A DNA stretch of 64,000 bases, from contig CP099839.1 of assembly GCA_030062745.1 (NCBI GenBank), positions 5,193,115 through 5,257,114 of the forward strand. Direction: 5' to 3'. This stretch comes from Capitulum mitella. Taxonomy: Eukaryota > Arthropoda > Thecostraca > Pollicipedomorpha > Pollicipedidae. Of the stretch, positions 23,621 to 55,107 are shown piece after piece. A program made the position numbers and the translations under genes. Numbering within the stretch: position 1 is the stretch's first letter; every line of letters begins with the position of its first letter. The notes under the pieces were generated by a model. It had not been told where the DNA came from and ran no database searches. It was given only the letters and a program-made list of their open reading frames with translations.

Positions 23621-24815
23621 AAACGTATACACCCTACCTTAAATGACATTCAGGTCTCAAAGGCACCCATGCGGAATGTTTGAGGGACGATTACAGCTTT
23701 TCTTCGCGATTTGTCCTCCTCAGTAAAAGTTTTCTTTTGCCGTTTTTGTGGCAGTAATGTTAGCTCAATATAAAGGTATCACTGCATCACTGACGGTCAA
23801 TGGTTACCGGGGCCGCTTAAATCTATTTTGAATACGGAGTTCAAAATGTGTAGAAGTAGAGAACCTCTAGCGCCTAGAGGGGCAAAAGGGCATCGAATGC
23901 ACGGAAAAATGAAACTCCCATATATGTGCTGCACTTGAGCACCGTCGCGAGCCACGCGTTTGCAGCGATTCGCTCCCGTGCGTCACGCTCAGTCCCGTAT
24001 TCCGGTAGTTCGGTGGTAGAGATACTGCCCGACACCGCAGTATCACGTGTCCTGAGGATTAAAAATAAAACCTAATGTACTATGTAATGACAGAAAGTGT
24101 CGGGCTACCTGCCAGCCCAGGCGACGCGGGACTGTCACTCCGCCCAACGTTTACACGCCAAATTAAAGAATGAAATAAAACGAAACACATAAAAGACAGT
24201 TTTTGAAAGACTTCATCTTCCCCACCACATACCCCACCCCACCACCACATCCACTGCCGCTCCTAAAAATGGCGGTGCCCCCCGTGAAGCATGATGACAT
24301 GCCCCTTGGACAATTTCGAAATACGTCCCTGCCCTGCGTCCCCTGCAGTCAGCTGGCGGGCTTCAAATGTAAAGCGGGACGACGGCTGGCGGGCAGAGGG
24401 CGACCAAGGCCAGGCGCCGACGGGATCTCGAGGTTAGGGAAACACGCACGCGCCGGGTAATCGGCCCTGATTATAGTGGGCCGCCAGGGGAGAGCGTTCG
24501 ATTTGACTGATACTTGTTTGTAATTGTCGGATATCCAGGACAACGGTTTACCGTTCACGGGAACGTCGGGTCGATTTCGGGGTCGTCTTCTGAAGCCACT
24601 TGCTCCCGGCTGGCCACAGCATGACTCCCGAGGCCGGCGATCACAAAGCTATTTAATTTAACGTTCGGATTGCTCACGTGTGACAGTGCAAACAGACCAG
24701 GACCAGTCGCCGCTAGACAATGCTGTTTGTTTTCGTCCTAGTACCGCCGATTCCTTTACTGCTAAGATTTCGTCATCACTTAGCCACCTAGACTTATATC
24801 TTGCCTTAGGGACCT
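23621..24815. other. no recognisable gene; one tRNA-like motif
   Basis: At 24005-24060 tagttcggtgg resembles an A box and is followed by a 7-bp stem ATACTGC/GCAGTAT, but no B box is seen. The rest shows nothing recognisable. Confidence 0.35.
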
Positions 24816-24819
24816 GCTC

Positions 24820-25165
24820 GAACAATCCATCTTACTCCATGGCCATCTACTCCACCTGATCCGACTTATCACCGTCTCCCTCACCAGATCCGACTCCGTG
24901 ACCTTCTCCCTTGTCCGATCCCATACCGTGGCCGTCTCCCTAACCTGATTCGACTCCGTGACCTTCTCGCCTGATCCCATTCCGTGACCGTCGCCCGCAC
25001 CTCATTCGACTCCGTGGCCGCCTCCCATACCTGAACCGACTCCGTGAACGTCTCCCTCACCCGATCTCATTCCATGACCGTCTCTCTCACCTGATTCCGA
25101 CTCTGTGACCGCCTCTCATACATGAACCGACTCCATGATCGTCACCCACACCTCCTCTGAGGCTT
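24820..25165. repeat. minisatellite upstream of the cuticle gene
   Basis: Units built on gactccgtgaccgtctccc and tcacctgatcc recur about nine times at 30-50 base spacing, ending roughly 240 bases before the TATA box. Confidence 0.75.
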
Positions 25166-25404
25166 CGTAGCCGCTGCCCTGTGGTGACATCTCTGTCGTA
25201 ACGCTAATTAGCATACGGCCCGGCCGGGGCAGAGTGCGGGAGCAGCCGGCGCGTTCCGTTCGTTTTCTGCACTCTACACGGTCCACAGCCGGGGCCGGTC
25301 GGGCAGAAGACCTTTCTCCGGGCGGTGTGAGCAGCGGCGCGACCGTGACCCGTGACACCGGGCCGGCCGGGCCGGCGGCCGGCGGCGGCCGCCCGGCCGG
25401 CCGG

Positions 25405-25411
25405 TATAAAA
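25405..25411 (+). promoter_or_regulatory. TATA box of the cuticle protein gene
   Basis: TATAAAA sits in an otherwise almost purely G+C stretch, 54 bases before the bases that precede the ATG at 25465. A TATA-driven core promoter with a very short 5' leader is typical of arthropod cuticle protein genes. Transcription would be expected to start near 25435; no strong arthropod initiator motif is visible there. Confidence 0.75.
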
Positions 25412-25464
25412 CGGCCGCCCGCCCCCGCCGGCCGGCATAGTCGCAGGCACGCGAGCGCAACGTC

Positions 25465-25522
25465 ATGAAGCTGGTGAGTACGCCGGAGGGACGACGGCGT
25501 GGCACTGCCACCGCGGGCCGAT

Positions 25523-25595
<73 letters not shown>

Positions 25596-27660
25596 CCCCT
25601 CCTCTCTCTCTTTCTCCCGCCCTCCCTCTCTCTTCCTCTCTCTGTCTCTATCTCTATCTCTCTCTCCGTTAGATCCGGCGTTGCTCCCCCACGCGGAGCA
25701 CCTTTCACTTCTGACGTGGATTATCGCTCGCTGCATTTTGCCCGGCCGTGACGGCGAACGCCTGGCTTAATTGCTTGGTGTTCAGGGGCGAGCCGGCATC
25801 ACCAGGCGCCGTCGGCTTCAAACATCAGGAGGATGTCTTTCAGCCGAGTGCGATTACTAGTTTGTCGGATGCCAACAACTTTAACCAACACCTAAGCATG
25901 GCGCTTACTATCAAACAAGTAAGACGTTGGTTCCGTCACGGAGAAAGGCGAAATTCCACGGTCGGATTCGGTCAGCGCCAGCTGCGTTTTCAGCTGATCT
26001 TGCTGCGTTTTCAGCTGATCCTACTGGTGGTGGTGGGCGCCTGCCGGGCGGCGCCCGCGCCGGAGAAGCTGGACGGTCTGGAGCACCACCCAGACCGGGA
26101 CGCCCTGATCCTGGAGCAGCTGAACCAGCACTCCGAGGACGGCGGCTACTCGCAACAGTAGGTGCCCCCCCCCCCCCGGCGCCGCCGGCGGGGAACACGC
26201 AGCACGCGATGTTATTGCGGCACCAGGTGTCGGCCAGCGGCCCGTTTCACAGCCGGCGACCCAATCGTCCTCCCGTCGCCCCGACTCACGTGAAAGCGGT
26301 GCTGTGAGCGTGAGCACCAAGAGCTGTCTTGTGCAAGTGCGGCCACCCTGAGGCCATCAGCATGGTTGACGTCATGTTCAGGTCACCCCGAGGTCGGCAG
26401 TGCTGGTGACGCCATGTGCAGGTACTGGTGACGTCATCAGCACGGGTGATTTCATGTAGAGGCCATCCTGAGGGCATCAGCTCTAGTGAAGTGACGCATA
26501 GGCCACGATGAAGGCATCAGCTCTGGTGACATTATGTACAGGCCACTCTGAAGCCATCAGTCCTTGCGCCGTCATGTAGAGGACACCCTGAGGTCATCAA
26601 CACTGTTAACGTCAATGCACTGGTTCCACTGACAGAAATCTGGAGCAATGGCCAACGGTCACTCCCTGTAATTATTATATCTGAGGTGTTCTCTGTAGGT
26701 GGAAACATAACGGTGCGGGCTTTTCAACCTTCACTTTCACCAACGTGTGAGCCAAGTGGAGGGCGGTGGGAGCACGAAAGACCTTGTGCGTTCTGTAGCA
26801 CCTTCCGGGGTCTGGTTCCTGGAGGTTTTTACTCCGTGTTCTCTGTGCTTCTGTGTTGTACCGTTATCACGGAATACGCGCTTTCCGTCCGGATCATCTT
26901 TGCCCACGTCACGCCGTACATGCTCGGTGCGTGCCGATCTGACATGCCATCGCACGGGTCGCGTTTTGTCCGGGACGTGCTGTTATTCGTGACCACACAA
27001 ACGATGTTCTTCATCAGAAACGTAGGCGTAGGCGTGATAGCAGGAGAAAGGGTAGAAGGGCCATGGCCAAGTCACGAGCTTTTAACGGTCATGACGTCTT
27101 TCTGTTATTCCTACGGTGGCACGGAACGTGCAGCCCCCCCCCCCGCTCCCGCGCGACACCGCGCGTTATGTGGTTCCTTGACGTGCCGATCTCACATGCG
27201 AGCGCACGAAGGCGTTCTGACCCGCCCGGGGACGTCCTCTTCTAATGCAATGTCGGCATTTCAGGCCGTGCCTAGTCAATCCCAGCACGCCCGGTCCAGC
27301 TGACAGGCGGTCTGTCCGTCCCGCCGGCGGCCAGCTGACGGCGATCCTCGTGCCCGCAGGTTCCGCACCGAGAACGGCATCGTGCACGCCGAACGGGGTG
27401 TCTCGTACCCGGGCCCCGAGCCGGAGACGGGCAGCTACGTGAAGGAGGGCACCGTCGAGTACCCGCTCGACGACGGCAGCGTCGTCGTCATCAACTACGT
27501 GGCCGACGAGAACGGCTTCGCGGTGCTGAACCAGGACGCGCTTGCGAACGTGCTGCCGACGCCGCCGCCCACCCAGTACCCGCCGCCCAAGGTGCCCGGC
27601 GCCGGCGTGCCCGTGCCTGAGCCGCTGCCGGAGTTCAACACGCAGACCCGCTTCGTGTAG
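25465..27660 (+). CDS. RR-type chitin-binding cuticle protein, three exons
   Basis: Structural protein of the exoskeleton, secreted and expected to bind chitin through a Rebers-Riddiford (chitin_bind_4) domain. Exons: 25465-25473 (only Met-Lys-Leu), 26015-26157 and 27360-27660, joined at GTGAGT, GTAGGT and CAG sites with matching phases (0, then 2) to give 150 residues. The tiny first coding exon splitting the signal peptide is a hallmark of arthropod cuticle genes. The signal peptide is a leucine/valine run ending near GACRAAP. The RR core is in exon 3: FRTENGIVHAERG, then ETGSYVKEGTVEYPLDDGS, then VINYVADENGF. A proline-rich tail follows (PTPPPTQYPPP), ending NTQTRFV. Exon 2 read without splicing hits a TAG at 26158, which is removed by the GTAGGT donor. 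A (CT)n tract lies in intron 1. The weak hexamer AATACA at 27723 may be the polyadenylation signal. Confidence 0.88.
25525..25667. repeat. (CT)n microsatellite in cuticle gene intron 1
   Basis: 66 bases of perfect CT (25525-25590) followed by imperfect CT-rich sequence. It starts about 50 bases downstream of the exon 1 donor. Confidence 0.95.
26325..26625. repeat. ~40-bp minisatellite in cuticle gene intron 2
   Basis: Degenerate units with gccaccctgaggccatcagc and tggtgacgtcatgtacag, about seven copies. Confidence 0.75.
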
Positions 27661-27790
27661 AGACCCGTCCCCTCGCCGTCCGGTCGTTGTCGCTGTGCCG
27701 CGCTCGTCCCATCAAACATTGCAATACACAGACGAAGTCATCAGTGTTTTTTTCGCTGTTCGAACCTGCAGTGTCTCTGCAGCCCCTCGT

Positions 27791-27818
27791 TAACCCCCTC
27801 CGACCGATGGGGGTTAAT
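27791..27818. other. short perfect hairpin downstream of the cuticle gene
   Basis: TTAACCCCC and GGGGGTTAA form a 9-bp stem around a 10-base loop, 131 bases past the stop codon. Role unknown; possibly a transposon end or chance palindrome. Confidence 0.4.
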
Positions 27819-29800
27819 GAGAACCTGTCCCTTCGGTTTTCGGAGGATAGCTAAAAAACGAAAAAGCTCAGAGATACGAAGCTTCGGGTCCATTTTTATA
27901 AACCATGTTTACCCCTTGTGTCCTTTTTTAAACCAAAGGTCTCCTCAGGGCATGGGCAAATTGGCATATTGGCAAATTGGCCATGGGTAAATCAAGTATG
28001 ACCATGTCCCAAAATGGTAGAAAAAATATCGACTCACATGAAACTTTTTTCATTGATAAAACATAAAAATGAAACAATGCTGCTGTCCCGAATTTTTCGA
28101 AAATCTGCAGGTCATTGTCCTTAGGTCAGCTAAACTTTCGGCTTTTGACGTTCGCTTTCGACATCGTGGGATTGGTTCCACGGTTTTGAAGTTTGGATAT
28201 ACACCATGATGCTTCTCACGTCATTTCACCCGTGGTCATTGGTAATCATCTGCGCTTCGAAAAGCACTAATTTATGACATGATAGGAATCTATGATATTT
28301 GCCAAGGGTAACCCAATCCCCCGTAACCCATGCTGACATGATTTAACCTTCTGAAACATTACACTTCTTTTCAATGAGACACGCTTTGCATGGCCGCATA
28401 TGATAAGGGACCGTGCCCATGTCTTCCTTCTGTACGGTTTGAACTGCCCCATTCTTCATAATTTTGCTCGCCAAAACAAAACCCTTGCCCTTGACGTCAC
28501 AAAAATAAGGCCCCGCCAAAGCCGCCCGGTATCGGAGTGACCTTGCGTGACAAATGGTCTGGGGCACGGGTTTCACGCTGTAGAAGAAATATTGACATGA
28601 TCCGATGTGATAGCATTGTAAGCTGTGTCTTGTCTGACCAACGATAACGTGGCAAATGATACGAGAGACGCCAGAAACGCCTGACGTGTTGGCAACTTAT
28701 GCTGTCTTATGCAGACTATAGAAACGCTGACTTATGCAGGCGTTGTTTGACTGACATACCATAGTTTCAAACTACATATGCGTGCCGGGCGCTTTTACAA
28801 CGCATTCCAGCCAAAGCACATACTTATACATCCGGAAAAAAGCGGGACTTTTGACTCCAACAAAAGACGATTTTTGCCTTCATTTCCCGCATTCATTGAG
28901 GCACGCAGAGGTAGCAGGTTGTGCTTTCAGGCCTCAGTTGTAACTAACTTTTTATCGTTGTAGCTGTTCCCAGAAGATGGGTGTCAATGCACCTTCACGA
29001 TAAGGTATGGTCGGCTTGCTCGTCAGAGTAATTTCATGGTAGGCTAACGACAGGCCATACCACGCGACGCTGGATATTAAAATCCTGTCGAGGTCACAAG
29101 GCAGGCCGCTCCTTCGAAATCGTGAATCATTCATTTAACATTCGTCGCGCGAGAGATGGACGTGCTGATGAACTGTCGAAGCGCTCCAAATCCTTTGAAA
29201 AGGCGCGACCGTTAGACGATGGCACTGACTGAAGACTACTTCGTCTTCGTGTTCCTCACTATACAGGGCAAAAGACAAGCCGCATATGATGTGCTCTATG
29301 CCGTAATAGAAAAGCACACTCATTGTGAAGCCTATGAACGTTGGGTTTGCTGTGTTCTCTGGGTTCCGTCAGTATCGCAGCATCGAACCGCCCAATGTAT
29401 GAGTAGAAAGCAAATGTGTAGCTTGGAAACGAAAACGACTGGCAAGCTGCGTGGCAAATCGCCAAAAAGTAGCAGCCCCAGTGGCCACTGCTGGACAGGA
29501 GCCGACAAGAAATTACAGTGCAGCAGACACAACAGAAACACCTCTGCACTGTGTGACACTTTGAAACAGCCCGATCCCCGGCAGCAGAAACTTGCAACAA
29601 GTTGAGCGTATATTTGAACTAGCGGTCTAAAAGCAGCGCAAGTAACAATCGTGGAGCTGACAGCTTATATCACACCCTGGGACGGTGCTGACCGAAGATG
29701 ACGTCATCGGAAGAAGTGAGGAGTCGAGTCCGCCAGTGACATGGCCAGAGGATGGAACAACTTCCGGAACTTCTGGCCGGAACAACTTCGAGAATCGATA
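27819..29800. other. intergenic, tail-to-tail between cuticle gene and DHCR24
   Basis: No convincing coding exon. A - strand frame at 28343-28576 has no domain that I can name. The DHCR24 3' UTR should lie in the right part, but no AATAAA is evident on the - strand close to the stop. Confidence 0.4.
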
Positions 29801-48867
<19,067 letters not shown>

Positions 48868-49170
48868 GGTTCGCTCGCGCCGCGTCGGCGGCCGGGCCAA
48901 CAGAGCACGCCGACTGAGCGGGCGGCGGCCGGCTGGCGCAGACCCCGCGCGCACGGCGGACCCGCTCCAGATAAGATCGATCTGGTCAGCCGGGCCCGCG
49001 GCTGGCGCCGCTGCCGTCCGCTCACGCTGGCCGCATGGAAGGCGGCCGGACCGGCCGATACGCCGGGCCCGCCACCAGGGCGGGACCTGGAGCCTGCCTG
49101 CGCCCCTCCCCCTCCTCCCCCATGCACTCCCTCCTTCGCCGAAAGGGCGCTGAAAGCTAACGGCTGAAAA
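48868..49170 (-). promoter_or_regulatory. GC-rich presumptive promoter / 5' UTR of DHCR24
   Basis: About 300 bases, G+C-rich with many CpG, directly upstream of the DHCR24 ATG. No TATA box is seen on the - strand. The exact transcription start is unknown, and a noncoding first exon further upstream is possible. Confidence 0.45.
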
Positions 49171-49470
49171 ATATCTGCACGAGACGTTTTTGTTTGCTGT
49201 TAATCATGCTGACGATTTCTCGTGAAATGGGCGTAAGGTTTTGTCGCTATCGCCAAGCAGTCTTCGGGAATCGCTTTTCGTCGGACAATGCGCGAAATTT
49301 ATGGATCGCAGACGGTATCTGGTTGCATGCAACATGGACCAGCGGGGGGAGGAAGAGGTACTGTGGCGGATGGAACGACTACGTGGAACGTGGTACGACT
49401 GTGTGTCAGCTCAGGGACGACTGCACTAGCGCTGATTTAACCGTCGCGAACGTTCTCTGAATGTATTGCA

Positions 49471-49538
49471 GTGTGGGACATGCAAGGTTCTGTATATCCG
49501 AGACGTGTGGGACATGCAAGGTTCTGTATATCCGAGAC
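49471..49538. repeat. perfect 34-bp tandem duplication
   Basis: Two identical 34-base units starting gtgtgggacatgcaagg, at 49471 and 49505. Confidence 0.9.
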
Positions 49539-49574
49539 GTTACCGTCATGCCGAGGGAGTCCTTTCTTTACTTG

Positions 49575-49700
49575 ATCGGTCTGGCCGAGCTGAGGGCCCG
49601 ACAACCTAAATTCCCCGTCTCCTCCTCCCAATGTGAGCTTCTCAACGAATTTGGCCCACTTCGTTTTCACCGAAGGCATTTTTTCACTCATCATGTAACA
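49575..49700 (+). repeat. dispersed repeat family R1, copy 2
   Basis: tggccgagctgagggcccga, then caatgtgagcttctcaacga and ccgaaggcattttttcact, collinear with 54937-55075. Confidence 0.65.
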
Positions 49701-50116
49701 AACCGTACTATCCCTCTTTTGTATTAAATTCTCGATCTTTGGTTCTATTTCTCATTCCGTTACCTTTTTGCATATGTTTACGATTCGACTTTGCAAAAAA
49801 GTAACGAAAATTCAAAAACTTGTAGGACCTTAGGACTAACCGTGCGTATAGAAAACGACATCCCTGAGCATTATGTTTGGCTACGAAATCCGTCACAGTT
49901 CGTAGCATAATATATACTTATGTCGCATATGTGTGTTTACTGTGTTCCTATATGTGCGTAAATCTGTTCGTGTTAAGTTACAAATAAGAAACCGTGGTGT
50001 GTAAAACGGATAAGTAAAAGAATAAACTTTCCTAAAAAACTGTCGCAGTTTTTAGCATGTTTTACGTCACCTTATGTCGCATGCTACATTTCCTGAGTTT
50101 CTGTTATTTATTGCGG

Positions 50117-50121
<5 letters not shown>

Positions 50122-50160
<39 letters not shown>
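50122..50160. repeat. (TA)n microsatellite
   Basis: 39 bases of TA repeats. Confidence 0.95.
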
Positions 50161-50166
<6 letters not shown>

Positions 50167-50264
50167 ATATAATTTATTAATGTATATTATATACATTATT
50201 GTTGTAATTATTGACTACTTGCCTTATAAAAACTGGCAAAAAATATGGGCCAGGGACATAGCCA

Positions 50265-50337
50265 GCTTTTGAGAGGCTAAGATCAGCATTGGGAGGGGGG
50301 TGTGCCCCTACAAAAGAATGATGCAAATCGACACCCC
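50265..50337 (-). repeat. dispersed repeat copy (caggggtgtcgatctgcat family)
   Basis: The complement reads caggggtgtcgatttgcat, then ttcttttgtagggg; compare 41618-41706. Confidence 0.5.
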
Positions 50338-52484
50338 TGTATCATGGGGACACATGAGGCGGTGACGGTTTTTGGCTGAGCCTGATGTCTCGTAACTTGC
50401 GTCGGAACGTGGGATTTCAGCAGTATTAGACTTTAAAGATGGCCGCAAAAATCGTGCGCCTTTCGAATTCTGAATTATGTCTGGACGATAATGGCGATGT
50501 TAACGGGTAAACGTGGTGACTGTACCTGACCGAACACGTTGCGCTACCTTGATTATTTATGCCCACTAAAAGGCTTATTGCAATGTTCTTCTAAAACTCA
50601 TTTCGAGCTGCGAAGGTTTACATAAGTCCCAGCAAATAACCAATGACTTGTTCACGATGCACGACATCTTTCCTATGCACACGGATGATGCAAGCAATGC
50701 ACTTTGCACCGGGATGGGCAGGCGGCCGACTGTGGTTCAAGAGAGCCAGCTGATAACTTTTAATCAATGACTTTTTAAACTGTGGTTTCTGCCCAGCAAT
50801 CTGGTCGCGATAAGTAGTCCTCGATAAAATGCCTATAATGTTGGCGTATAATGGAAATGTCCTCGGTAGAACGCCACTCGCTTCATATGACAAATGACGC
50901 CGGTTTTTATGCCTGTTATTTGTTATTCATTGTTTAGCTCATTATTGAACTCAGACACAGCACACGACAAAAGACCGATAACAATGCGGTTGCAATATAA
51001 TCGCAGTCTTCCTCTTCTGATTTAATACTGCAAAACCAGTACCAAAAAAATAGGTAAAACGATAAGTGCAGTCTGGATGACCTTTTTATATATGTAATAC
51101 ATGACCTTTTTATTGCGTTCAGGCGTCACATTCAGATACGTAAATGTTTGCAATGAAAAGCTCGCGAAGATAATTGAATTGGCAAAAAACGTATTGCGGC
51201 ACGAGTGAAAATGTAAGCATGTCTTTAAATTCATTTTATCTTCATGAGTGAATGAAGGCAACTTTTTACACAAAGCGGTACATCAACGCAAAATGGCCGA
51301 AATCTGTATAAATCTTGTGTCCGAAATACATCCATTCTTCATGTTTGTGAATGCATCTGAGGTGCATACTTCGGCTGTGTTATCTCTTGTGGTTCGCTCT
51401 ATATGGTGATGCTGTACAGCTCGCGCCGAAATCTTATTTCTGAAGAAACGGAAACAAACATCTCTCCGATCCCGTGTAGTCATGACGAAAACGTCTGGAC
51501 AGTTCAGCAAAATGTTAGGTAGGTGGGCATAAACCGTGAACGGTGCTTGGCATATCTGCACTGTTTGGTGCAGTAAGGATTCATCATTGAAAGTGGCATA
51601 CGCTGCATTATGTGGGTGCCAGGCCGAACAAGCTAAATAAGAGTACGGTTACTGTAGTACTGTGATACTGTGATACTGTGATACTGTGATGCCGCGCTCA
51701 GAAAAGGATACCGATGAGGATACTGCTGAGGGATACTGATTGCGTGGGGTGTGTACTTGCACCATGCACGCACGGTCTGCGTGGAGAGGGGAGGGGACAG
51801 AACATTCAGCACTCCCTCTCGCGCTGAATGTTCTAGTCGGAAGCTCATCTGATCTGATCTGATTCCCAGTATCCAAAAAATGTCTGATGCAGTGCATGCG
51901 ATGGCAGTGGTGCGGTCGAATTTCAACGGCGAAGTCTTAAACGCGGATGTGCTGTGTAAGTTGGTCCAAAACTGGGTTAGCCGTAAGGATACTTCATATC
52001 GTCCTGCATCGCTAGGTTCTGGGCGTGCTTGGTCAGCGTATCTGTTTAGCCTATTTCTGCGATGCATTTGTGCCCTGGCACCCAGAAAAATACCACGCGT
52101 ATACATCCTGCAGGCGGATGTATGTTTCATCGGGTCTTACATGAAAACATGCATTAGCCGCTGTTGCCGAGCTATGTGGTACGCGTTTATTTGGAGCCTG
52201 CGGAAATGACGTCGGGCTGCCAGCCAGTGTAGGTATTGAAAGCATCTTGCACGGCTGCGCGTCATTCACACCCTGTGGTTGAAGTCGTATTTAGAAAGCT
52301 GGAAGAAGATCTTTACCAGGCCTCCGATAAGTGCGGCTGCAGTTGCTTCAAAAGTGCTGCAGCTGTCCTAATGTGTGCATTTATAAACGATACATTCGCG
52401 GCAGTGTGTATTCGTGAGGGACTGCATTTGGACTAGCTGCACTTGGTGCCAGTGATGGCTCGGGCGGAAGCGTTTGTTATTTTG
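50338..52484. other. no recognisable gene
   Basis: Short frames on both strands without recognised domains. A (gtgatact)n run of four to five units lies at 51656-51690. Confidence 0.4.
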
Positions 52485-52651
52485 CAGGGGCGGAGGCAGG
52501 ATTTTCTTATGGACGGGGGGGGGCTCGGAGTTCAGTGTGGACTGAAATCATATGAAAACCGCCTGCTGGGAAGAGGGTATGCAATGGTTTTCACAAAAAA
52601 TGCGGGCTCAAGGACGGCCAGGCCCCAGGCCCTCTCCCTTGGCTGCGCCTG
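52485..52651. mobile_element. 167-bp hAT-like MITE
   Basis: Starts CAGGGGCGGAGGCAGG; its right end read in complement is CAGGCGCAGCCAAGG. Flanks ttattttg (52477-52484) and tgattttt (52652-52659) agree at 6 of 8 positions. Same type of ends as the element at 43273-45291. Confidence 0.6.
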
Positions 52652-52659
52652 TGATTTTT

Positions 52660-54936
52660 TTTGTGCAGCACTTTAAGATAGCTGGCACCTGTCAGTGCCA
52701 TCTCACATCGAGATGCAGGAAATGATGTGATGGAGCACGCGCCTGAATGATTAACGTGATACTTTTCCGTGATAGGTACGAGTGACGCCGAAAGTCATAG
52801 AAACAAAAATCGATCCTGCCGCATTTTTTAGATTCGTATGCATTCTATGACAGCAAATGGCCCAGGGGATCTGTTAACATTGCTCAATGCGACAACGTTT
52901 TTGCCGTTTTGCCGACTGAACATCCGCTACCTTTCGTTGACCTTGTCGAACCCCGTTTAGGTTGAAATGTTCTGTTGACCTATTTTTAGTCAGCTTGAGC
53001 GAAATCGAAATCAGAGCTCAGTTAAAGACTGTTCAAGTCGCTGCTTAAGCGTATGGATTTCTTTCATCGGGGAGAACATGATTGAGAACCTGAGTGTTAT
53101 TAGCTTATCCCTATGCCGCCTGGGGGTGTCAAACAGGGTACCCCATCGGTTTTCGTGAATAACTTCCGAGCTGTTTAAGCCAGCCCAACCAAACTTTCAA
53201 AAGGCGTCCATCAATAAATCTTACATGTTTTACATACATCAGAAGTATCTCCATGCTAGGCCACGTCATGGAAATGTAATGCCATAAGCGAACCGTCGCA
53301 TGCGTGTTTTGGCATCTTTGGGCGGTGGCGCGACCATGCTTCGTTTTTTATATCATTCGCGAGTATAATGCGTGGGTTATTTAAATTTGTATAGGACATG
53401 GTACACATAAGGATACACAACCGTGTCACGTCTCCATCTGAGGTCATGCTAGGTCACATGCGTAAAGCCAATGGAACATGATTTGCATTGTGGGTGATAA
53501 AAGTGGTTGTCGCTGACCTTCCCCATCGTTCAAGCCGGACAAACAAATCTATACGTGCCTCTTAGCAGGATTCAACAAAGACAGCGCAAGATCATGTCAG
53601 GTCGTCATAGGTAGATGTGAAAACGGAATGAAATACAACATTGTTTGTGGAAGATCGTTCAGTAGCAGCAGAGAGCAATTATTGTTTCTAGTTAGAAAAA
53701 CAAAAATAACTATCTGTCCTGACCTTGCTTGACATTGACCCGATAAACAGCAGACAGATCAGATTCGACTATCACGCATTGTCATTCCGGTTCTGTACTT
53801 GATGCAGTTTAGAATCCCAGCGAGTGATTATTGTTATTTGGCAGGAAGGTTAATGCAATCTTAGCTGAGCTGCCCTTGACTCACCTTGCCTCGAATGAAA
53901 AGTAAGTAATACAAAACTGATCATCAGAAGGCTACTTTTCAGTCATTTTTGCGACGTGAATCAAGATGGTTGCGAATAAGTATCGATCTCTGGCAGGAAA
54001 AGTGTTACCAGTACTTCATCTGGTCCAGGCTGACCTTGAATTGAATCTTTTTCAGCATTTTGGCATGCTTCTGATGCAAAAGATCATGACCTTTTGTTTG
54101 ATACGCACTTGAGGGCTCCAAGGCCAGTACTGCCGATGATATGATGCGCGAACCTTGATATGTGTCAGTTTTTCCGACGTCGTGTTAAACGTTTTACGTG
54201 ACCTGTCTCTAACATAGTCTTTAACATAGTCTCGTGACCAGGACTAACATACCATTTTCTGAATCGCAAGACTCGGTGTCATCGACTGGTGGTAGACTGG
54301 CTCCGATCCAACGGTGAAAGCCAGAGATAACAGGGAGGGGGATGCCGTTTTTAACACCCTCCAGGCGGTCGCGGGTACGCCTGGAAAACATAGGAAAACA
54401 CGCCAGGCGGTGCCGAGTTAGGAAATGGTGGGACAGAAAATCAAGCAAAATATAGATGAGTAGGACAGAAAGAACTGGACCTAAACATTGAGCCCTTACG
54501 GACACCTAGATTCACCTCCAGAACCAGTTCACTACCCCGCACCACCTACCTGCGGGCCACGGCGGGTACTGACGGAACCACACCGCACCACGCACCTGCG
54601 GGACACGGTGGGTACTGACAAAACCAGGCCCACCATCCCGCAACATCTGCCTCTGCCGCTCAGGCAGCTCCGAAACCGTGGAAGCTCATCCCGAAGCACT
54701 CCAGCTCTGTGGTGACGAAGGCGTCGCAGTCAATGCAGTTGGCCGCCGTCGATGCTGTCGACAACCCAATCGAAAGCATTCAGTGCGGCGTTTTCGGCTC
54801 AATGGTGAGCCCTGTGCTCGCGCTGCGTACATTTCAGAAGTCTGAGCGAATGGGTATCGAGTTATTGTAGACAAACGTTTCCAGAATCCCGGATATAACG
54901 CAGCGCAGTACAATTGGTTTGTAGTCAGTGGTGCCA
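52660..54936. other. no recognisable gene
   Basis: Unique-looking sequence; short frames only. A short repeat of accacctgcgggacacggtgg type occurs at 54535-54615. Confidence 0.4.
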
Positions 54937-55075
54937 TTTTGTGTAAATGATTGGATAGGCCGAGCCGAGGCCCCGACAACTCAAACTTCCCCAAACGTGG
55001 GTTTCTAACGGATTTAAGACACCTCATTTCAGCCGACGGCATTTTTCGTATTCTGTTATTCTGTTATCAAATTGC
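54937..55075 (+). repeat. dispersed repeat family R1, copy 3
   Basis: gtaaatgattggataggccg, gccgaggccccgacaactca, then aacgtgggtttctaacggat; collinear with 49575-49700 and, in complement, 41905-42030. Confidence 0.7.
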
Positions 55076-55107
55076 AAACAATATATACGTATTTATGTAT
55101 ACACACA

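Noticed and set aside
24005..24060. Possible tRNA gene (A-box-like with a 7-bp stem)
   Set aside because: No B box or acceptor stem could be found; noted only as a tRNA-like motif.
25116..25736. 206-residue - strand frame over the cuticle promoter and intron 1
   Set aside because: Open because of the CT tract and high G+C; it contradicts the well-supported + strand TATA box and splice donor.
28343..28576. - strand frame with KACLIEKKC considered as a transposase tail
   Set aside because: Compared by eye with piggyBac C-terminal Cys-rich regions, but spacing and surrounding motifs do not fit.
48868..48954. Upstream in-frame ATG extending DHCR24
   Set aside because: It would add an Arg/Pro-rich leader before the membrane anchor, unlike the family, and the ATG at 48867 has the better context.
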